A stretch of 64,000 bases of DNA from Hyphomicrobiales bacterium (GTDB taxonomy: Bacteria > Pseudomonadota > Alphaproteobacteria > Rhizobiales > Rhizobiaceae). The DNA is taken from NCBI GenBank assembly GCA_900468805.1, contig UEIF01000020.1, positions 1-64,000 of the forward strand. The letters run 5' to 3'. The position numbers and the translations under genes were made by a program. Each line of letters begins with the position of its first letter. Positions within the stretch are counted from its first letter, which is position 1. Below, piece by piece: positions 45,639-56,025 of this stretch. Under the pieces are notes generated by a model, which saw only the letters and a program-made list of their open reading frames with translations, was not told where the DNA came from and searched no databases.

Positions 45639-46766
45639 TCACCGCTTGATCTGGAAGGCGAAAAACTGGTTCTTCTGCTTGTCAGAGAAATTGTTGTCCG
45701 CCGCGAGAATCAGAACGTCGATGCCGTCCTTGGCCTTGCCGATCGCCATGCATTCGATGTTATCCGGCATCAGGCCAATCGCGCGAAGATCGAGAATTTG
45801 GCTCTTGCGAACCGGCACGATGAGCTCGTCGCTCTTAGCTAGCGATGCAATGGAGGAAACGTCGGTCGCATCTGTTATATCCACCATGAAGAGCCTTATG
45901 GTGTTGCCGAAGCCCTGCGCGAAACTGCGCTCGACAACGATCAGGCGATGGTCGTCGAGCGCCACCATTTCCGACAGGCCATTGTCGTTGCCGCCGTTGG
46001 CCTTGGTGGCGACCTGCGGGATCGCTGAGACGGGATAGACAAACTGCGCGTTGGGTTCGCCAGTCGCGCCGTCCCAGCGTATGACGCGCGACAAACTGCC
46101 CGTCGTCAGTGAAGGATTTGGGCCGTCCTGATGGAGCGCTGCTTCCAGCCCGGCGAAGACGTCACCCGACGGCGTGACGGCCAGAGCTTCAAAAGCGAGG
46201 TTGTCGCGAATGCCGGTTGACTTGTCAGCCGTCGGTGCGAACCCCTCTGGCAGCTTAAGCTCACGCAGAAATACGCCCTCGGCAGAGGTCAAGCGAACGA
46301 AAGGTGGAACGAGTGTTTTTGCATCTCCTTCGCTGCTCCAATAGATTGCATCCTTGCCGATGCGGATGGACTCGGGATCGACATTGCGCGGCGCAAAAGG
46401 CTGACCATCCTTGTCCTGCAGGACAACACGTTTTCCAACCGTCACGTGGGATATGCCGGCGGCGCTTACATCGATGTCAAGGTCCAGAAAGCGAGCCGGA
46501 GCCTTCTCCGAGCGGTCGTCGCTTATGGCGATGTAGTGACCGGTGGTTGGATCAAAGGTAAGTCCCGACAGGCCGCCCACGGGAACGTCACCGTCGAGTT
46601 GCTCGGCGGGGATGGTGAACTCGCCGAGATAGGACAGGGAGATTCCTCCCGCGCAGTCGCCAAAGGGGCACGGCGTGTCGACGGTCGTGCCAATGCTGGT
46701 CGCGTGGGCCGACGCAATATTGGACAAGATGGTAAGAGAGGCAGTCACAAGCAAACGCCCAAGCAT
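45639..46766 (-). CDS. Esterase-like activity of phytase family protein
   Basis: A 375-residue exported protein with a signal peptide (about residues 1-23). The phytase-like beta-propeller domain is recognisable by LGEFTIPAEQLDGDVPVGGL, SGLTFDPTTGHYIAISDD, NVDPESIRI and NLAFEALAVTPSGDVFAGLE. Family members are secreted phosphoesterase-like proteins, often poorly characterised. Upstream 1.8 kb holds no gene, so it is a single unit. Confidence 0.85.
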   Translation of the reverse strand: MLGRLLVTASLTILSNIASAHATSIGTTVDTPCPFGDCAGGISLSYLGEFTIPAEQLDGDVPVGGLSGLTFDPTTGHYIAISDDRSEKAPARFLDLDIDVSAAGISHVTVGKRVVLQDKDGQPFAPRNVDPESIRIGKDAIYWSSEGDAKTLVPPFVRLTSAEGVFLRELKLPEGFAPTADKSTGIRDNLAFEALAVTPSGDVFAGLEAALHQDGPNPSLTTGSLSRVIRWDGATGEPNAQFVYPVSAIPQVATKANGGNDNGLSEMVALDDHRLIVVERSFAQGFGNTIRLFMVDITDATDVSSIASLAKSDELIVPVRKSQILDLRAIGLMPDNIECMAIGKAKDGIDVLILAADNNFSDKQKNQFFAFQIKR

Positions 46767-48535
46767 GATATTTCTCCAGTCACGAGATTTTAGACGAACG
46801 CAGCTCTCTTCAGCTGTAGTTCAGATTGGGGCTAGCAGACACGAGGGCGAGGGTTTGACCCAGCGCTCGTCACCAGCGATGCGGCGGTCGATTGATGGCA
46901 CGCTTTGATCGTCGCGGTTGGCGCTAGGGCCGCACGACCCGCAGCCATGCTGCCGGTGAAAGGCCCGTCGTGCGGCCATGCGAGCTCGACTGCAGGGCAA
47001 CGATGGCCACTGCCTGTTGCTGGACGGTTTCAAAAATCGTGCCGTTTCGTTTCAACTGGAGCGCTCAGCCGCGTCGCGACATGCCGGCCGTCGGTGCTCG
47101 TTGATTTTGCCCAGGCGAAGCGCCCTGATCCCATCAGCTGGCGAGCGCAAATGGAGTGCGACAGCTCTGGAGGAGAGCTACCGGTTGGAGCGGTAAGGTG
47201 CGGGTCCGCCTCCTTTTTGCCGCCACGACAGCTTGCGATGCGCCATCTGATTGCTCACGGGCATCTGTCGGCATGCAAGGCGAAGCGTTGGTCGTCGCTT
47301 TATGAACGTTCGAGCCGGTTTCTCCGTTGGAACGAACTAAACATCGCGCAGCGCGCTGGGGTCAAATCAAGCCAACAGCAAGTCGCGGATGAAGCCGCAG
47401 ATGAGGATTGCGATAACAACGGCTGAGCCGGCCGCCAGCGCTACCACAAACTCCCCAAGGCAAAGCGCCATGTGGCTGGTTTGATTGCTCGTGCAAGCGG
47501 ACATCGCTTGCCCGTCTTCGATAATGCCAAACGCAAGCGGCAGCAGTTCTCCGTCGACCGCCACTAGTCTGGGGTGCCCGCCTCTTTGGCGATGATCTGA
47601 TTTCGGAACTTGGCTGCGCTTCAAGCGGGACAGACCTTTGACAATGGGCGCCCATGGCGTCGTACAAACCGTGATGATGGGAGGGGTGCGCGAACACGAT
47701 GTCCGCGTGCTAGGACGGCGATCCTTCACTCTTGGAACCTCTGATCAGGATCGACGCATATCAACTTCCCAAACATATCTCTTCCGCAGAAGATATGAGA
47801 AGCGTGGTCCACACTCTTGGCGCAATCATTTCAGCCACGTGGCCAATTGTTTGCTTTGTAACCCAGGGAAACATTCCGGTCAGACTATCCTCGCGGCAGC
47901 ATTCGCGCACCTCGACCTCGCTTCAAGGCGTCCGAGGAAAAGCCTGCTAAGGAACTGTGATCGCCGCTGTCGGCACCAGTGCTTGAACGCGACCCTGGCA
48001 TAAAAATCGCCAGACTGCACTGATCTCGGATCGCGCTTTGACCCGCCGGTGCTCACAGCAACCTTCGCCCACAAACTTAATCCCTTAATCCGAGATCGTC
48101 TAACATGGCAGCTCTTCTCAACGCCACCCTTGCCGAGTGATCTCGCCTTTGAATGCAAATGAAATAGAGAGGATCAAAGTGGACACGGTCTTGAAATTTG
48201 CACTGCTAAAAGGTTGGCCCCAGAGAAAGGTCGATGGCAAATGAGAAGAGCCGTTTTGATGATAGGCAGAGGCGAAGTGGGTGACGTCGTGGCGGCCAGC
48301 AGTACCGCCAGGCCGGCCAAGGCCATGCTGGGCTCCGGGAACCGGCGCATCCATCCGGCCGTCGTCGAATCCTCGGAGACATGGAGCGTGCGCGACCCGA
48401 AGAAATTCGACGGGATGCGCGCCGCTCGCCCTTTCGAACCTGGAGCTCGCGGATCTCTGTGATGAACATACCCAGGGATTTAGCGACTTCCGCGCCGGTA
48501 CCGGCAAGATCTGAACCCGGCAATGAGATATTCCG
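46767..48535. other. Long gene-poor interval (about 1.8 kb)
   Basis: The longest stretch of the window without a supported gene. A 45-residue frame at 47367-47504 (minus) has a convincing single membrane helix (EFVVALAAGSAVVIAILICG) but a weak ribosome site. Other frames lack recognisable features. The stretch may hold decayed genes. Confidence 0.45.
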
Positions 48536-48838
48536 ATGACACGAAGAGCGCTGAATTCATCGCCAATCAAGCTGATTGCCCGTGACGGCAAGCTGTTGGT
48601 GAGCGGCGGGGCGGAGCGAGTCGTAGATGGCGCAGACTTTGCTGCGCCGCCCATTCCCCATTGGAAAGAGGACGCGCCGGATGGCGCCCTCAAATGGATG
48701 CTCCACCCGTCGCTGCTAGTTGAGCTCGTCTGTTGCCTGATGTTTGCAGTCACGATCGTGGTCGTCGGCTGTATCTACATCGTTACGACCGATGCGCTAT
48801 TGCCGATAATTCTGCAAAACAATGAATTGATCCGGTAA
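48536..48838 (+). CDS. Small membrane protein, hypothetical
   Basis: A 100-residue protein with a polar N-terminal half (MTRRALNSSPIKLIARDGK) and one C-terminal membrane helix (LVCCLMFAVTIVVVGCIYIV) followed by a short tail. The layout, and the MTRR...PIK beginning, recall the tail-anchored pair at 41861 and 53887, but the helix sequence differs. No family was recognised. It is monocistronic. Confidence 0.5.
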   Translation: MTRRALNSSPIKLIARDGKLLVSGGAERVVDGADFAAPPIPHWKEDAPDGALKWMLHPSLLVELVCCLMFAVTIVVVGCIYIVTTDALLPIILQNNELIR

Positions 48839-49315
48839 TTGTTCTGTCTTCTATCGCATCTCCTGAACTTCCCAAGAGTTTCCGTCGGGAGCTGGCTAGA
48901 TAGATGCAATCGTCCGTCATCGGACGGACTGGCATTGCAGTCAGCACGAGGGGCCGGTCGGTCGTCCCGCCGTATATGTTAGCAGATCCTCCACGCCGTG
49001 AGAGAGCATCCTCTCCGTGATCGCTCGTCTGGAGCGGTTCGCTGTCTCGGGGGATGCCTTACGGATCAACCATATGCTTGACTGGTTTCGCGCGAATATT
49101 TGTCTTCATCGATGCGATCGTTCATGTATCGGCGACTTCGCTGATAGCGGTTCTGACGCAGCCTTCCAGCGGGAAGACAAGAAGACGATCACTCTGCGCC
49201 ATGACGCGTCGACAATCGGTTGTGACATCTGTAGCTGCCTCCAGGCAAAATGAAACGTTAATACGCATCAAACGGGGCAACCTCACGCTTCCCGATAAAG
49301 GACAAGCCAAAGGAT
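48839..49315. other. P450 upstream region
   Basis: About 480 bp before the cytochrome P450 gene with no supported gene. No perfect vir box (TNCAATTGAAAY) was found by eye. Confidence 0.4.
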
Positions 49316-50542
49316 TTGCTCTTGACCAAGCCCACTGTGATGCCGTGCGTTGTTTCTCCGCCTACCCTGAGCTTTGCCGAGTTGAACGCAAATCCCCACG
49401 AGACCTTCGCGACTTACCGTCCGTCCCTACCTTTCTTGCGACGTGAGGACGGTGCCTATCTCGTGCTGCGCGCGAGCGACGTTCGAGCCTTGGTGAAAGA
49501 TCAAAGGACAAAGCAAGTCGAGACACAATCGATTGTAGCGCGCGGCATAACCTCGGGACCCATCATGGAGTTTGTTACAAACACGATGCTGTTTTCCAAC
49601 GACGAAGTCCATAGACGCAGGCGGCAGCCCCTGGCGAAGTGTTTTTCGTTTCGAAGGATGGAAAGCGTGAGACGGGACGTGCGAGTGCTTGCTGAAGATT
49701 TGGCGGGGCGCAGCTTGGACGGCGGCAAGCTTATGCTGCGCGATGATTACGCCGCTCTGATACCAGCGATCACACTCGTTGGGATTCTTGGCATCGACCC
49801 ATCGGATGTTCCAGTCTTCACTTCGCTGGCTTATCGGGTATCCAAGATATTGACGAGCGCTTGGACGGCCGAGGACGTACCGGATATCGAAGCGGCTTCG
49901 CGCGAGCTCAAGGCCTATTGCTCGGATCTGATTATCGACCGCCGCAGGTCGCCGAAAGGTGATTTCATATCCGACTACGTCAGTAGTGTTGACCAGGATG
50001 CAGAATTATCGGCGATCGAAGCCGTTATGCAGATCGTTTCCATCGTAATTGGGGGCACCGACACGACCCGCGCCGCCATCGTTATTCAGACCGGCCTGCT
50101 GCTCGAAAGGGAGGATCTCTGGGAGGCGTTGCGCAGAGACGAGGATCTGATCGTACCTGCCGTTGCGGAGGCGTTGCGACTGGAACCCGCCGTGGCGTCC
50201 ATACCTCGGGTGGCTATCGGCGACATTGAATTGGATCAACATCTTGTACGAAGCGGTAGCGTTCTGGTGCTGTCAACGATGTCGGGCCTACGCGATCCCG
50301 AAGCATTCCCTAGACCGGACCACTTCGATCTCCAGCGCGAACGCCCCCGATGGCATCCCGTCTTCGGCGATGGTGTGCACCGGTGCCTGGGGCAGGCCTT
50401 GGCGCAGCTCGAGTTGGAAGAGGCACTCCGTGCACTGGTTGGCTCCAGGCGTCGGTTGCGGCTCGCAGGTGAGAAACTGCATGTTCATGGGCATGCCGGT
50501 ATCAGGCAGGTCGATGAACTGGAGGTTTGCTGGGACTGGTAA
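49316..50542 (+). CDS. Cytochrome P450
   Basis: A 408-residue soluble bacterial P450. The I-helix oxygen-activation motif is IGGTDTTR, the K-helix ExxR is EALR within VAEALRLEPAV, and the haem loop is FGDGVHRCLGQ with the axial cysteine. It hydroxylates or demethylates a small organic substrate with electrons from a ferredoxin system encoded elsewhere. Starts are non-ATG: TTG at 49316 or, better spaced from AAGGA, TTG at 49322; an ATG at 49340 is the third option. It lies 510 bp before a VirA-like kinase gene. Agrobacterium VirH proteins are P450s induced by VirA/VirG, so a similar link is tempting but unproven. Confidence 0.9.
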   Translation: MLLTKPTVMPCVVSPPTLSFAELNANPHETFATYRPSLPFLRREDGAYLVLRASDVRALVKDQRTKQVETQSIVARGITSGPIMEFVTNTMLFSNDEVHRRRRQPLAKCFSFRRMESVRRDVRVLAEDLAGRSLDGGKLMLRDDYAALIPAITLVGILGIDPSDVPVFTSLAYRVSKILTSAWTAEDVPDIEAASRELKAYCSDLIIDRRRSPKGDFISDYVSSVDQDAELSAIEAVMQIVSIVIGGTDTTRAAIVIQTGLLLEREDLWEALRRDEDLIVPAVAEALRLEPAVASIPRVAIGDIELDQHLVRSGSVLVLSTMSGLRDPEAFPRPDHFDLQRERPRWHPVFGDGVHRCLGQALAQLELEEALRALVGSRRRLRLAGEKLHVHGHAGIRQVDELEVCWDW

Positions 50543-51050
50543 GTTCGGGCGACAGGGGCGGCAGGCCCCGAAAGGCAACCCGGCTGCGTGATAAAGCACG
50601 CCGGCCCACAACGCGAACGCAAGCCTCAATGACTTCATCGGGCGGCCGATTGATCCTGCTCGTCAAACCTGCGCGCCGGCGGGTTGACGTTGACCAAAAA
50701 GGGGCACGCGGCGCGGTTCTTGTGTGCGGGCAAAGGTCTAGGACGCAGGATCAGGAGCGTAACGCATCGAGATCCGCGCCGGCATCGGCACGTTGTGAGG
50801 TAGCAGCCGGCCGGGCCATTTTGGCATCCGAGGCGCAGGCGCGGCAGACGCATTACCGTTGTAGCGCAACTCATCGAATCGGAAATGAATTCGTAACGGG
50901 AGGCCGCAAATAGTCTTGCAACGCATCGTCACTTCAAAGCCGACCGGGGTCCGTGGGCGTCGGCAAAGGGAGGCGTGGGGCCGTGAGCGGGCACAGTCAT
51001 GAGCTTTGCGAACGGCCACTCTTAATCTCCAATCCACTTTGTGAGCAGAC
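50543..51050. other. Gene-poor interval
   Basis: About 510 bp between the P450 and kinase genes, with no supported gene or clear terminator. Confidence 0.4.
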
Positions 51051-53042
51051 ATGATCATACCGAGACCGTGGCCCAGCGCGATGACGACACGGCCGTCAGT
51101 CGATAATTCGGTCAAGATCCTCGTCAGTCTTTTCGGCGCCTTCCTGTTTGCCTTGCTCGCGTTCGGCCTTGAATCGACAAGGGATTGCACGCTGTGCGGC
51201 GTCATCGCTGACGGATTAGGCTTTTCCGGTGCCGCATCTGCACTCTTGTCATTTTGCCTTTGCGCCTACGCATTGTGGTTGACGTTTCACGGGATGAGGC
51301 AATCTCAGTCCATCAGGCGATTGCTGGAAAGCCAGTCGCTGCTTAGCAAATTTGGACGAGCGTTTGACGATAATCTCACAAGGAGCGAGTTCACCCTTGT
51401 CGCAACAACAGTTCTCTCGGAATTCGCGCAGTTTTTTGGCGCGGACGAAGTGAGGCTCGAGATCGTCGAACCCCGTACCGGCGTAACGGTCGAGGAATAT
51501 CTTGGCACCAAATCTCCGCCTCCTATCGAGCCAGAAGTCAAAGCGGATTTACTAGTACGAGCTGGCATAACGCGTTCAAACGAAGAGCAGACTGCGCGCC
51601 ATTTTCTCGACGTGGAGAGGATGCAGCCCAGGCCCTTCGCCGCCTGCACGACGACGAAAGTTGCAGCCGCCGTGACGACTCCGCTCGGGCGCGTCGGTAT
51701 TCTGCTGCTAGCCTACAGCAACCCCCGGCGATCATTTCGTGAAGATGAGATCTCGCTATTATGTTCAGCCTTGTCGGGGCTGATCCAAACCGCAGCCGAT
51801 CATTGCAAGCGCAGGAACCGTGAAGATCTCGAGCGGCGTCTCAGTCACGCCGAACGTGTGCAGGCGGTCGGCACCTTGGCTGGCGGTATAGCTCACGAGT
51901 TCAACAATATCCTTGGCGCGCTGTTGGGCTACGGAGAGATGGCACTGCAGCGTGCAGAAGAGGGTGAATATGTGGGGCACTACCTCCATGAGATGATGTC
52001 CACTGCCAGACGAGCGGAGTTCATCGTCAACCAGATCCTCACATTGAGCCGAAGTCGCGAACAGGAGCGGCGACCAATCAACCTCGTTGAAGCGATCCGG
52101 GACGCGCTTCCGCTGATATCTGCTTCTCTGCCCGATCTGGAGATGAATGCGCCACTGGTACCTGATGAAGACTGTAAACTTCTCGGGCATCCTGTTGAGC
52201 TCCAACAAGTCGTCATGAACCTCTGCAAAAACGCCTTCGAGGCCTCAAGAGGCGAAATCAAAGTCGACATCACTGTCGACGTCGTTCTGGTGGAGGGCGT
52301 GAAGTCTCTCTTTTTGGGGCTGTTGCAGCCGGGCAAATATGCCCGCGTAAGCATCTCAGATAATGGGAACGGAATTTCTCCGGACGTGCTCCCCCATATT
52401 TTTGAGCCATTTTTCACGACGAAGGCTGCAATAGGCGGGACTGGCCTCGGCTTGGCGGCGGTCCATGGCCTGGTGACAGCAATAGATGGCCGGATTGATG
52501 TTACTAGCGATTGCGGGACAGGCACGTCCTTTGAGCTGTATTTTCCCCACTCCACCTTGTTGCCAACGCCCATCAACCAATTCTTCGCGGTCCCACGCGT
52601 GATGTCAGGGAACGGGCAGCTGATCGCCATCCTGAAACCCCATTGCCGCGACCTGACGATGCTTGAGGAAAAGATCGCAGCGCTTGGCTACGAACCCGTT
52701 GGCTTTTTGGAGATCGCTATGATGGAGGATTGGCTGTCAACGCAAACGCCGGACCTGATCATGGTTGATGTCCGTTCGATCCCACCAAGCCATTCGGCCC
52801 GCGATATCGAGACTATGGCGCGTGGCGCACCTGTCGCGTTGATTTCGCATTTCGGGAGAGAAGAGATCCTAATCAGCGCTATCGCTCTGCGCTTTACCCT
52901 GCTGCGCGAACCGCTGAGTACCCGGGCATTGGCCGACGCGATCAGGGGGAGCATCGTGGAGGAGCCCAAGGAAAGGCGCACCCTGGTGGAGAATCGCTCA
53001 GCGTTCCCGTCAGCCAATCGATGGACTGCATCTCTGAGCTGA
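51051..53042 (+). CDS. VirA-like hybrid histidine kinase lacking the periplasmic domain
   Basis: A 663-residue kinase. Two closely spaced membrane segments (about residues 22-40 and 57-78) leave almost no periplasmic loop. A GAF-like domain follows (about 95-250), then HisKA (AVGTLAGGIAHEFNNILGAL), HATPase (N-box MNLCKNAFEAS, G-boxes DNGNGI, EPFFTTK, GTGLGLAAVHG) and a C-terminal receiver-like domain (about 535-640). The receiver keeps an Asp (LIMVDVRS) but lacks the acidic pair and the Lys (LLREPLS), so it is probably a pseudo-receiver. The kinase to C-terminus closely parallels the VirA-like protein at 58502-61066, down to EEKIAALGYEPVG. Cytosolic sensing is inferred. Confidence 0.87.
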   Translation: MIIPRPWPSAMTTRPSVDNSVKILVSLFGAFLFALLAFGLESTRDCTLCGVIADGLGFSGAASALLSFCLCAYALWLTFHGMRQSQSIRRLLESQSLLSKFGRAFDDNLTRSEFTLVATTVLSEFAQFFGADEVRLEIVEPRTGVTVEEYLGTKSPPPIEPEVKADLLVRAGITRSNEEQTARHFLDVERMQPRPFAACTTTKVAAAVTTPLGRVGILLLAYSNPRRSFREDEISLLCSALSGLIQTAADHCKRRNREDLERRLSHAERVQAVGTLAGGIAHEFNNILGALLGYGEMALQRAEEGEYVGHYLHEMMSTARRAEFIVNQILTLSRSREQERRPINLVEAIRDALPLISASLPDLEMNAPLVPDEDCKLLGHPVELQQVVMNLCKNAFEASRGEIKVDITVDVVLVEGVKSLFLGLLQPGKYARVSISDNGNGISPDVLPHIFEPFFTTKAAIGGTGLGLAAVHGLVTAIDGRIDVTSDCGTGTSFELYFPHSTLLPTPINQFFAVPRVMSGNGQLIAILKPHCRDLTMLEEKIAALGYEPVGFLEIAMMEDWLSTQTPDLIMVDVRSIPPSHSARDIETMARGAPVALISHFGREEILISAIALRFTLLREPLSTRALADAIRGSIVEEPKERRTLVENRSAFPSANRWTASLS

Positions 53043-53338
53043 GCGCGTGAAGGTCAGTGGCTTGGGCGGCGGGCCACTCCGTTGCGATATGGCCGAGCGT
53101 CTTGCCCTCGCTTTGGCACAGCAAACCACGCGCGCGAATGCGGAGGGCGCGCTTTGATGCGCGCAATAAAGGGATCGGCACTGGCGATCCTCCAATTGAT
53201 CCTCCTTATCCGGCCGAACACCAGAACAAGCGGGGGCAAGGGCTTCCTCCCCCGAAAGTGGCCCATTTCTTTACCGGCGGCCTTTCGGCCGTCTGCGTAT
53301 CGGCGACACCGACGATTGCGTAGGCAGGTGCTGCGATC

Positions 53339-53539
53339 TCACTTGTCGACAGGCCGTTCGTTGTGTCGGCCCATCTGTACGAACCACTCAATATCGCTTC
53401 GCAAGATACCGATATCGCGAAGCATGAAGTCATCCAGTCCCCGGAGTTCGATAGTGGCTCTGCGGATCTTGCGCTTGCGACGTAGCGATGCGATCAGGCG
53501 CGTCAATTGTGCGATGAGAGTCGTCTGGTTAAATGCCAT
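53339..53539 (-). CDS. DUF1127 domain small protein
   Basis: A 66-residue basic protein: hydrophobic-amphipathic N-terminal helix (LIAQLTRLIASLRRKRKI) and the DUF1127 motif LRGLDDFMLRDIGILRSDIE. Small DUF1127 proteins in Rhizobiaceae have been linked to RNA turnover and phosphate or carbon metabolism. A GGAGG-like site (CGGAGGCAGCA) precedes the ATG. It is a single gene between the second VirA-like kinase and the small membrane protein. Confidence 0.85.
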   Translation of the reverse strand: MAFNQTTLIAQLTRLIASLRRKRKIRRATIELRGLDDFMLRDIGILRSDIEWFVQMGRHNERPVDK

Positions 53540-53886
53540 TGCTGCCTCCGGGCTTGTTCAAATGGATGTTCGACGCGCACGTCGCGCCGGTGATCCGTCT
53601 CACTATTGAGCACCCGTGCCATCTGACTATTATGGAATGCTAAAAAGCCGTTGCATTTGTAGCGAGCCACTGAGCTGGCAGCGCAAAGATGTCTTGGGGT
53701 CCGTGAGCGTTTATATTTGGCTGTGGACGTGTCTCCTGCTCTCCTCAGCAGACGGCATCGGCGGTTCTCCAAAAAAGCTGCTGACTAACCCTTTACATCA
53801 GTCGATCTTGGCAAACGGCCGATCAAGCACCGATGGGTGACCTTCCGGCGGTCAGTCGATTTACGGGTTAGGTGCCGGCAATGCGA
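53540..53886. other. Gene-poor interval
   Basis: About 350 bp; nothing recognisable. Confidence 0.4.
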
Positions 53887-54156
53887 TTACGGACGACCAT
53901 AGATTGGCAGCTGAAACGCCTGCATGATCGAAAAAAGGGCAAAGTAGAATATCGCCACGATGCAGAACAGAAATGCGGCAAAGAGACCCTTTCGCCACAG
54001 CTTCTCATCCTCATCGTCCCCCACGTGCTCACTTTCGCCTTCCTTCCGACGACCGAAGCAAGACCTGCCGCCCACGTCACTCCCCTTATTTTTGCTGGTC
54101 GGTCGATAGCGTGACGGAGCCTTGTCACGGATCGGTCCCCGGGCGTCTCGCCGCAT
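53887..54156 (-). CDS. Small tail-anchored membrane protein, paralogue of 41861-42202
   Basis: An 89-residue protein with a very basic/polar N-terminal part (MRRDARGPIRDKAPSRYRP), an acidic patch (ESEHVGDDEDEK) and one C-terminal membrane helix (GLFAAFLFCIVAIFYFALFS) before a short tail ending LPIYGRP. The ATG at 54156 is preceded by AAGGGAGA with 8-nt spacing. The helix and tail match those of 41861-42202. The N-terminal halves differ in length and sequence. Function unknown. Confidence 0.6.
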   Translation of the reverse strand: MRRDARGPIRDKAPSRYRPTSKNKGSDVGGRSCFGRRKEGESEHVGDDEDEKLWRKGLFAAFLFCIVAIFYFALFSIMQAFQLPIYGRP

Positions 54157-54909
54157 GGATGTGTCTCCCTTTGTCAAAATGCGCTTGTCGCGGGACGCCG
54201 TTTCAACATCATTTCCGTTGGTGCCTGCCGTCTTAAGGACGAAACACATTGTAAACCGGAAAGGAGGCGACGCATCGATGCTTGCGTGCGGGAGGCGATG
54301 GCCTATAGGCGTGCGCGACGTCTGTGCAAAAGCCTCAGTGGGCAGGAACTCGGCCAGCCACAATCCGGTCGTCGTGGTCCCGCGCAGACAACGGCAATTC
54401 CAGGGGCATTCTTCCACCCTGTAAGCAAACGGGAGCGACCACCGTTCAGATTGACCGGAAGTGCATGAAACGCATGGTTGGGAAGCAACGTGGTTCCCCT
54501 CTCCTGCCGGGCAATGAATTCTGCGCCAGAGTGACAGAGAACGGACGGTTGCCAGCTGCTGGTCAACCGGGCTTCCTGCCTGCGATAACTCTTCCATCCG
54601 GCAAGAAAAACGGTCATTGTGAAAGAGGTCGATGCCTGCCTGAGCCTCAGAGCGGAGCTACCTTGATTCTTTAGGATCGTGTCGCCATGTCAAAGCCCTC
54701 GACGTGATTGTTCTCCGTCGGCGGCCAACTCAAGTCAGGTTCTAAGGCTCCCGACATCTGCTGAACGAGCAAACCGCGTTTACCTGTTGCGGTTGGGAGT
54801 GAGAGCGACCGGAAACATAGCATGCCGCAGGCATGTGATCGGCTCGCGGATCTATGTCGATATTCAATTCCAGTTCCAGCTCATACTGCTATGAAGCTTT
54901 GCGGATTCT
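54157..54909. other. Gene-poor interval
   Basis: About 750 bp between the small membrane protein gene and the FAD monooxygenase stop; no supported gene, repeat or RNA. Confidence 0.4.
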
Positions 54910-56025
54910 TCAAAACGTCCCGTCCATGAGATTGCCTTTCAATAGCCGGTAGGAGCGATTGTAAAGTCGGTCGCCGAGATGTTTTAGCGTGAAATCTCTG
55001 ACGATGGGCGAAAGTCCACGCAGCATGTCTCGGGCGCGGGCCTGTTGGCGCACCCATGCCACGCGTTGTTGCCTTTGTTGGGAAAACCGACGCAAAATGG
55101 GCTCCCGGGATGAGGTGTCTGATACAATCTCGGCCAGGACAAGGGCGTCTTCAAGCGCCATGCCGGCCCCCTGCGCCATGCTTGGGGAACAGGCATGCGC
55201 AGCATCGCCAATGAAGACCAGCCCCTCTTCGAAATTGCGAAAATCGGGGACCTCTTCAAGCGCGCCGAAATGGATTTCGGCCGATCTGTCGAGTTGCGCG
55301 AGCAGACACCCAAGCGGAGCCCCGAAGTCCCGAAACATGTCCTTGAGCTCCTGCGCAGCGCCATTCTTGACCTCGGATGTGCGGCAGTCCGCATAGAGAT
55401 ATGCTTTGTCGGCCGTAATGGGAATAGCCAAGAGCGTCCGCCCTCGCCCGAGCATTGCCGTCCAAGCCGATATATCCGCCACATTTTCGGTCACGGTTCT
55501 CCAGCACGATATGCCGAGCGGCCGTGGGCGACAGCCGCTCGTAATTCTGCGGAGCCAAGAGTTCACACCATCTGCGGCAACGACCAGGTCACCTTCTTCC
55601 GAACTGCCGTCCGACATTAGCGCGAGAACCCCGGTGGGCGTACGATGGAAATCCACGACCGCTTTTCCGTACGTAATCTTGGTATGTTTGAGGCAGGAAA
55701 GCAGCGACTGGATGAGCACCGAACGCGGCATGGCAAGGCATGGCCCACAATCCATCCAGAAATCGTCTGCCGACATAGCGTGGATTAGCTTTCCGTCGGA
55801 GGAGAAGATGCGCTGTTCTCTGATCTGGCGTCCCAAGCCTTCGATTGGCTCAAGCTCCACGAGCCGGTTCAAGGCCCGGGTGGCGTTGCCGAGCAAGAAA
55901 ATGCCTGCTCCGGTAAGCCTTGGTCCGCGAGACTGCTCGTAGATCTCGCATTGATGGCCCTTGATCTCCATGGCCTTAGCTGCGGCCAAGCCCGCAATGC
56001 CGGCTCCGGCAATGATTATCTTCAT
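54910..56025 (-). CDS. FAD-dependent monooxygenase (salicylate hydroxylase/UbiH-like)
   Basis: A 371-residue group A flavin monooxygenase. The N-terminal dinucleotide motif is IIAGAGIAGLAAAKAMEIKG, the DG motif is DLVVAADGVNSWLR, and the FAD ribose motif is VFIGDAAHACSPSMAQGAG. It hydroxylates an aromatic or related ring with NAD(P)H and oxygen. The ATG at 56025 places the Rossmann motif at the very N-terminus, as usual. It lies 229 bp downstream of the GMC oxidoreductase gene on the same strand and may share its regulation. Confidence 0.88.
   Translation of the reverse strand: MKIIIAGAGIAGLAAAKAMEIKGHQCEIYEQSRGPRLTGAGIFLLGNATRALNRLVELEPIEGLGRQIREQRIFSSDGKLIHAMSADDFWMDCGPCLAMPRSVLIQSLLSCLKHTKITYGKAVVDFHRTPTGVLALMSDGSSEEGDLVVAADGVNSWLRRITSGCRPRPLGISCWRTVTENVADISAWTAMLGRGRTLLAIPITADKAYLYADCRTSEVKNGAAQELKDMFRDFGAPLGCLLAQLDRSAEIHFGALEEVPDFRNFEEGLVFIGDAAHACSPSMAQGAGMALEDALVLAEIVSDTSSREPILRRFSQQRQQRVAWVRQQARARDMLRGLSPIVRDFTLKHLGDRLYNRSYRLLKGNLMDGTF

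Noticed and set aside
48118..48753. Minus-strand frame of 211 residues opposite the small membrane protein
   Set aside because: Ser/Arg-rich, no domain; the plus-strand frame with a clear membrane helix is more credible.
54303..54617. Minus-strand frame of 104 residues upstream of the small membrane protein
   Set aside because: Overlapping frames on both strands, Arg-rich random composition, no start signal or domain.
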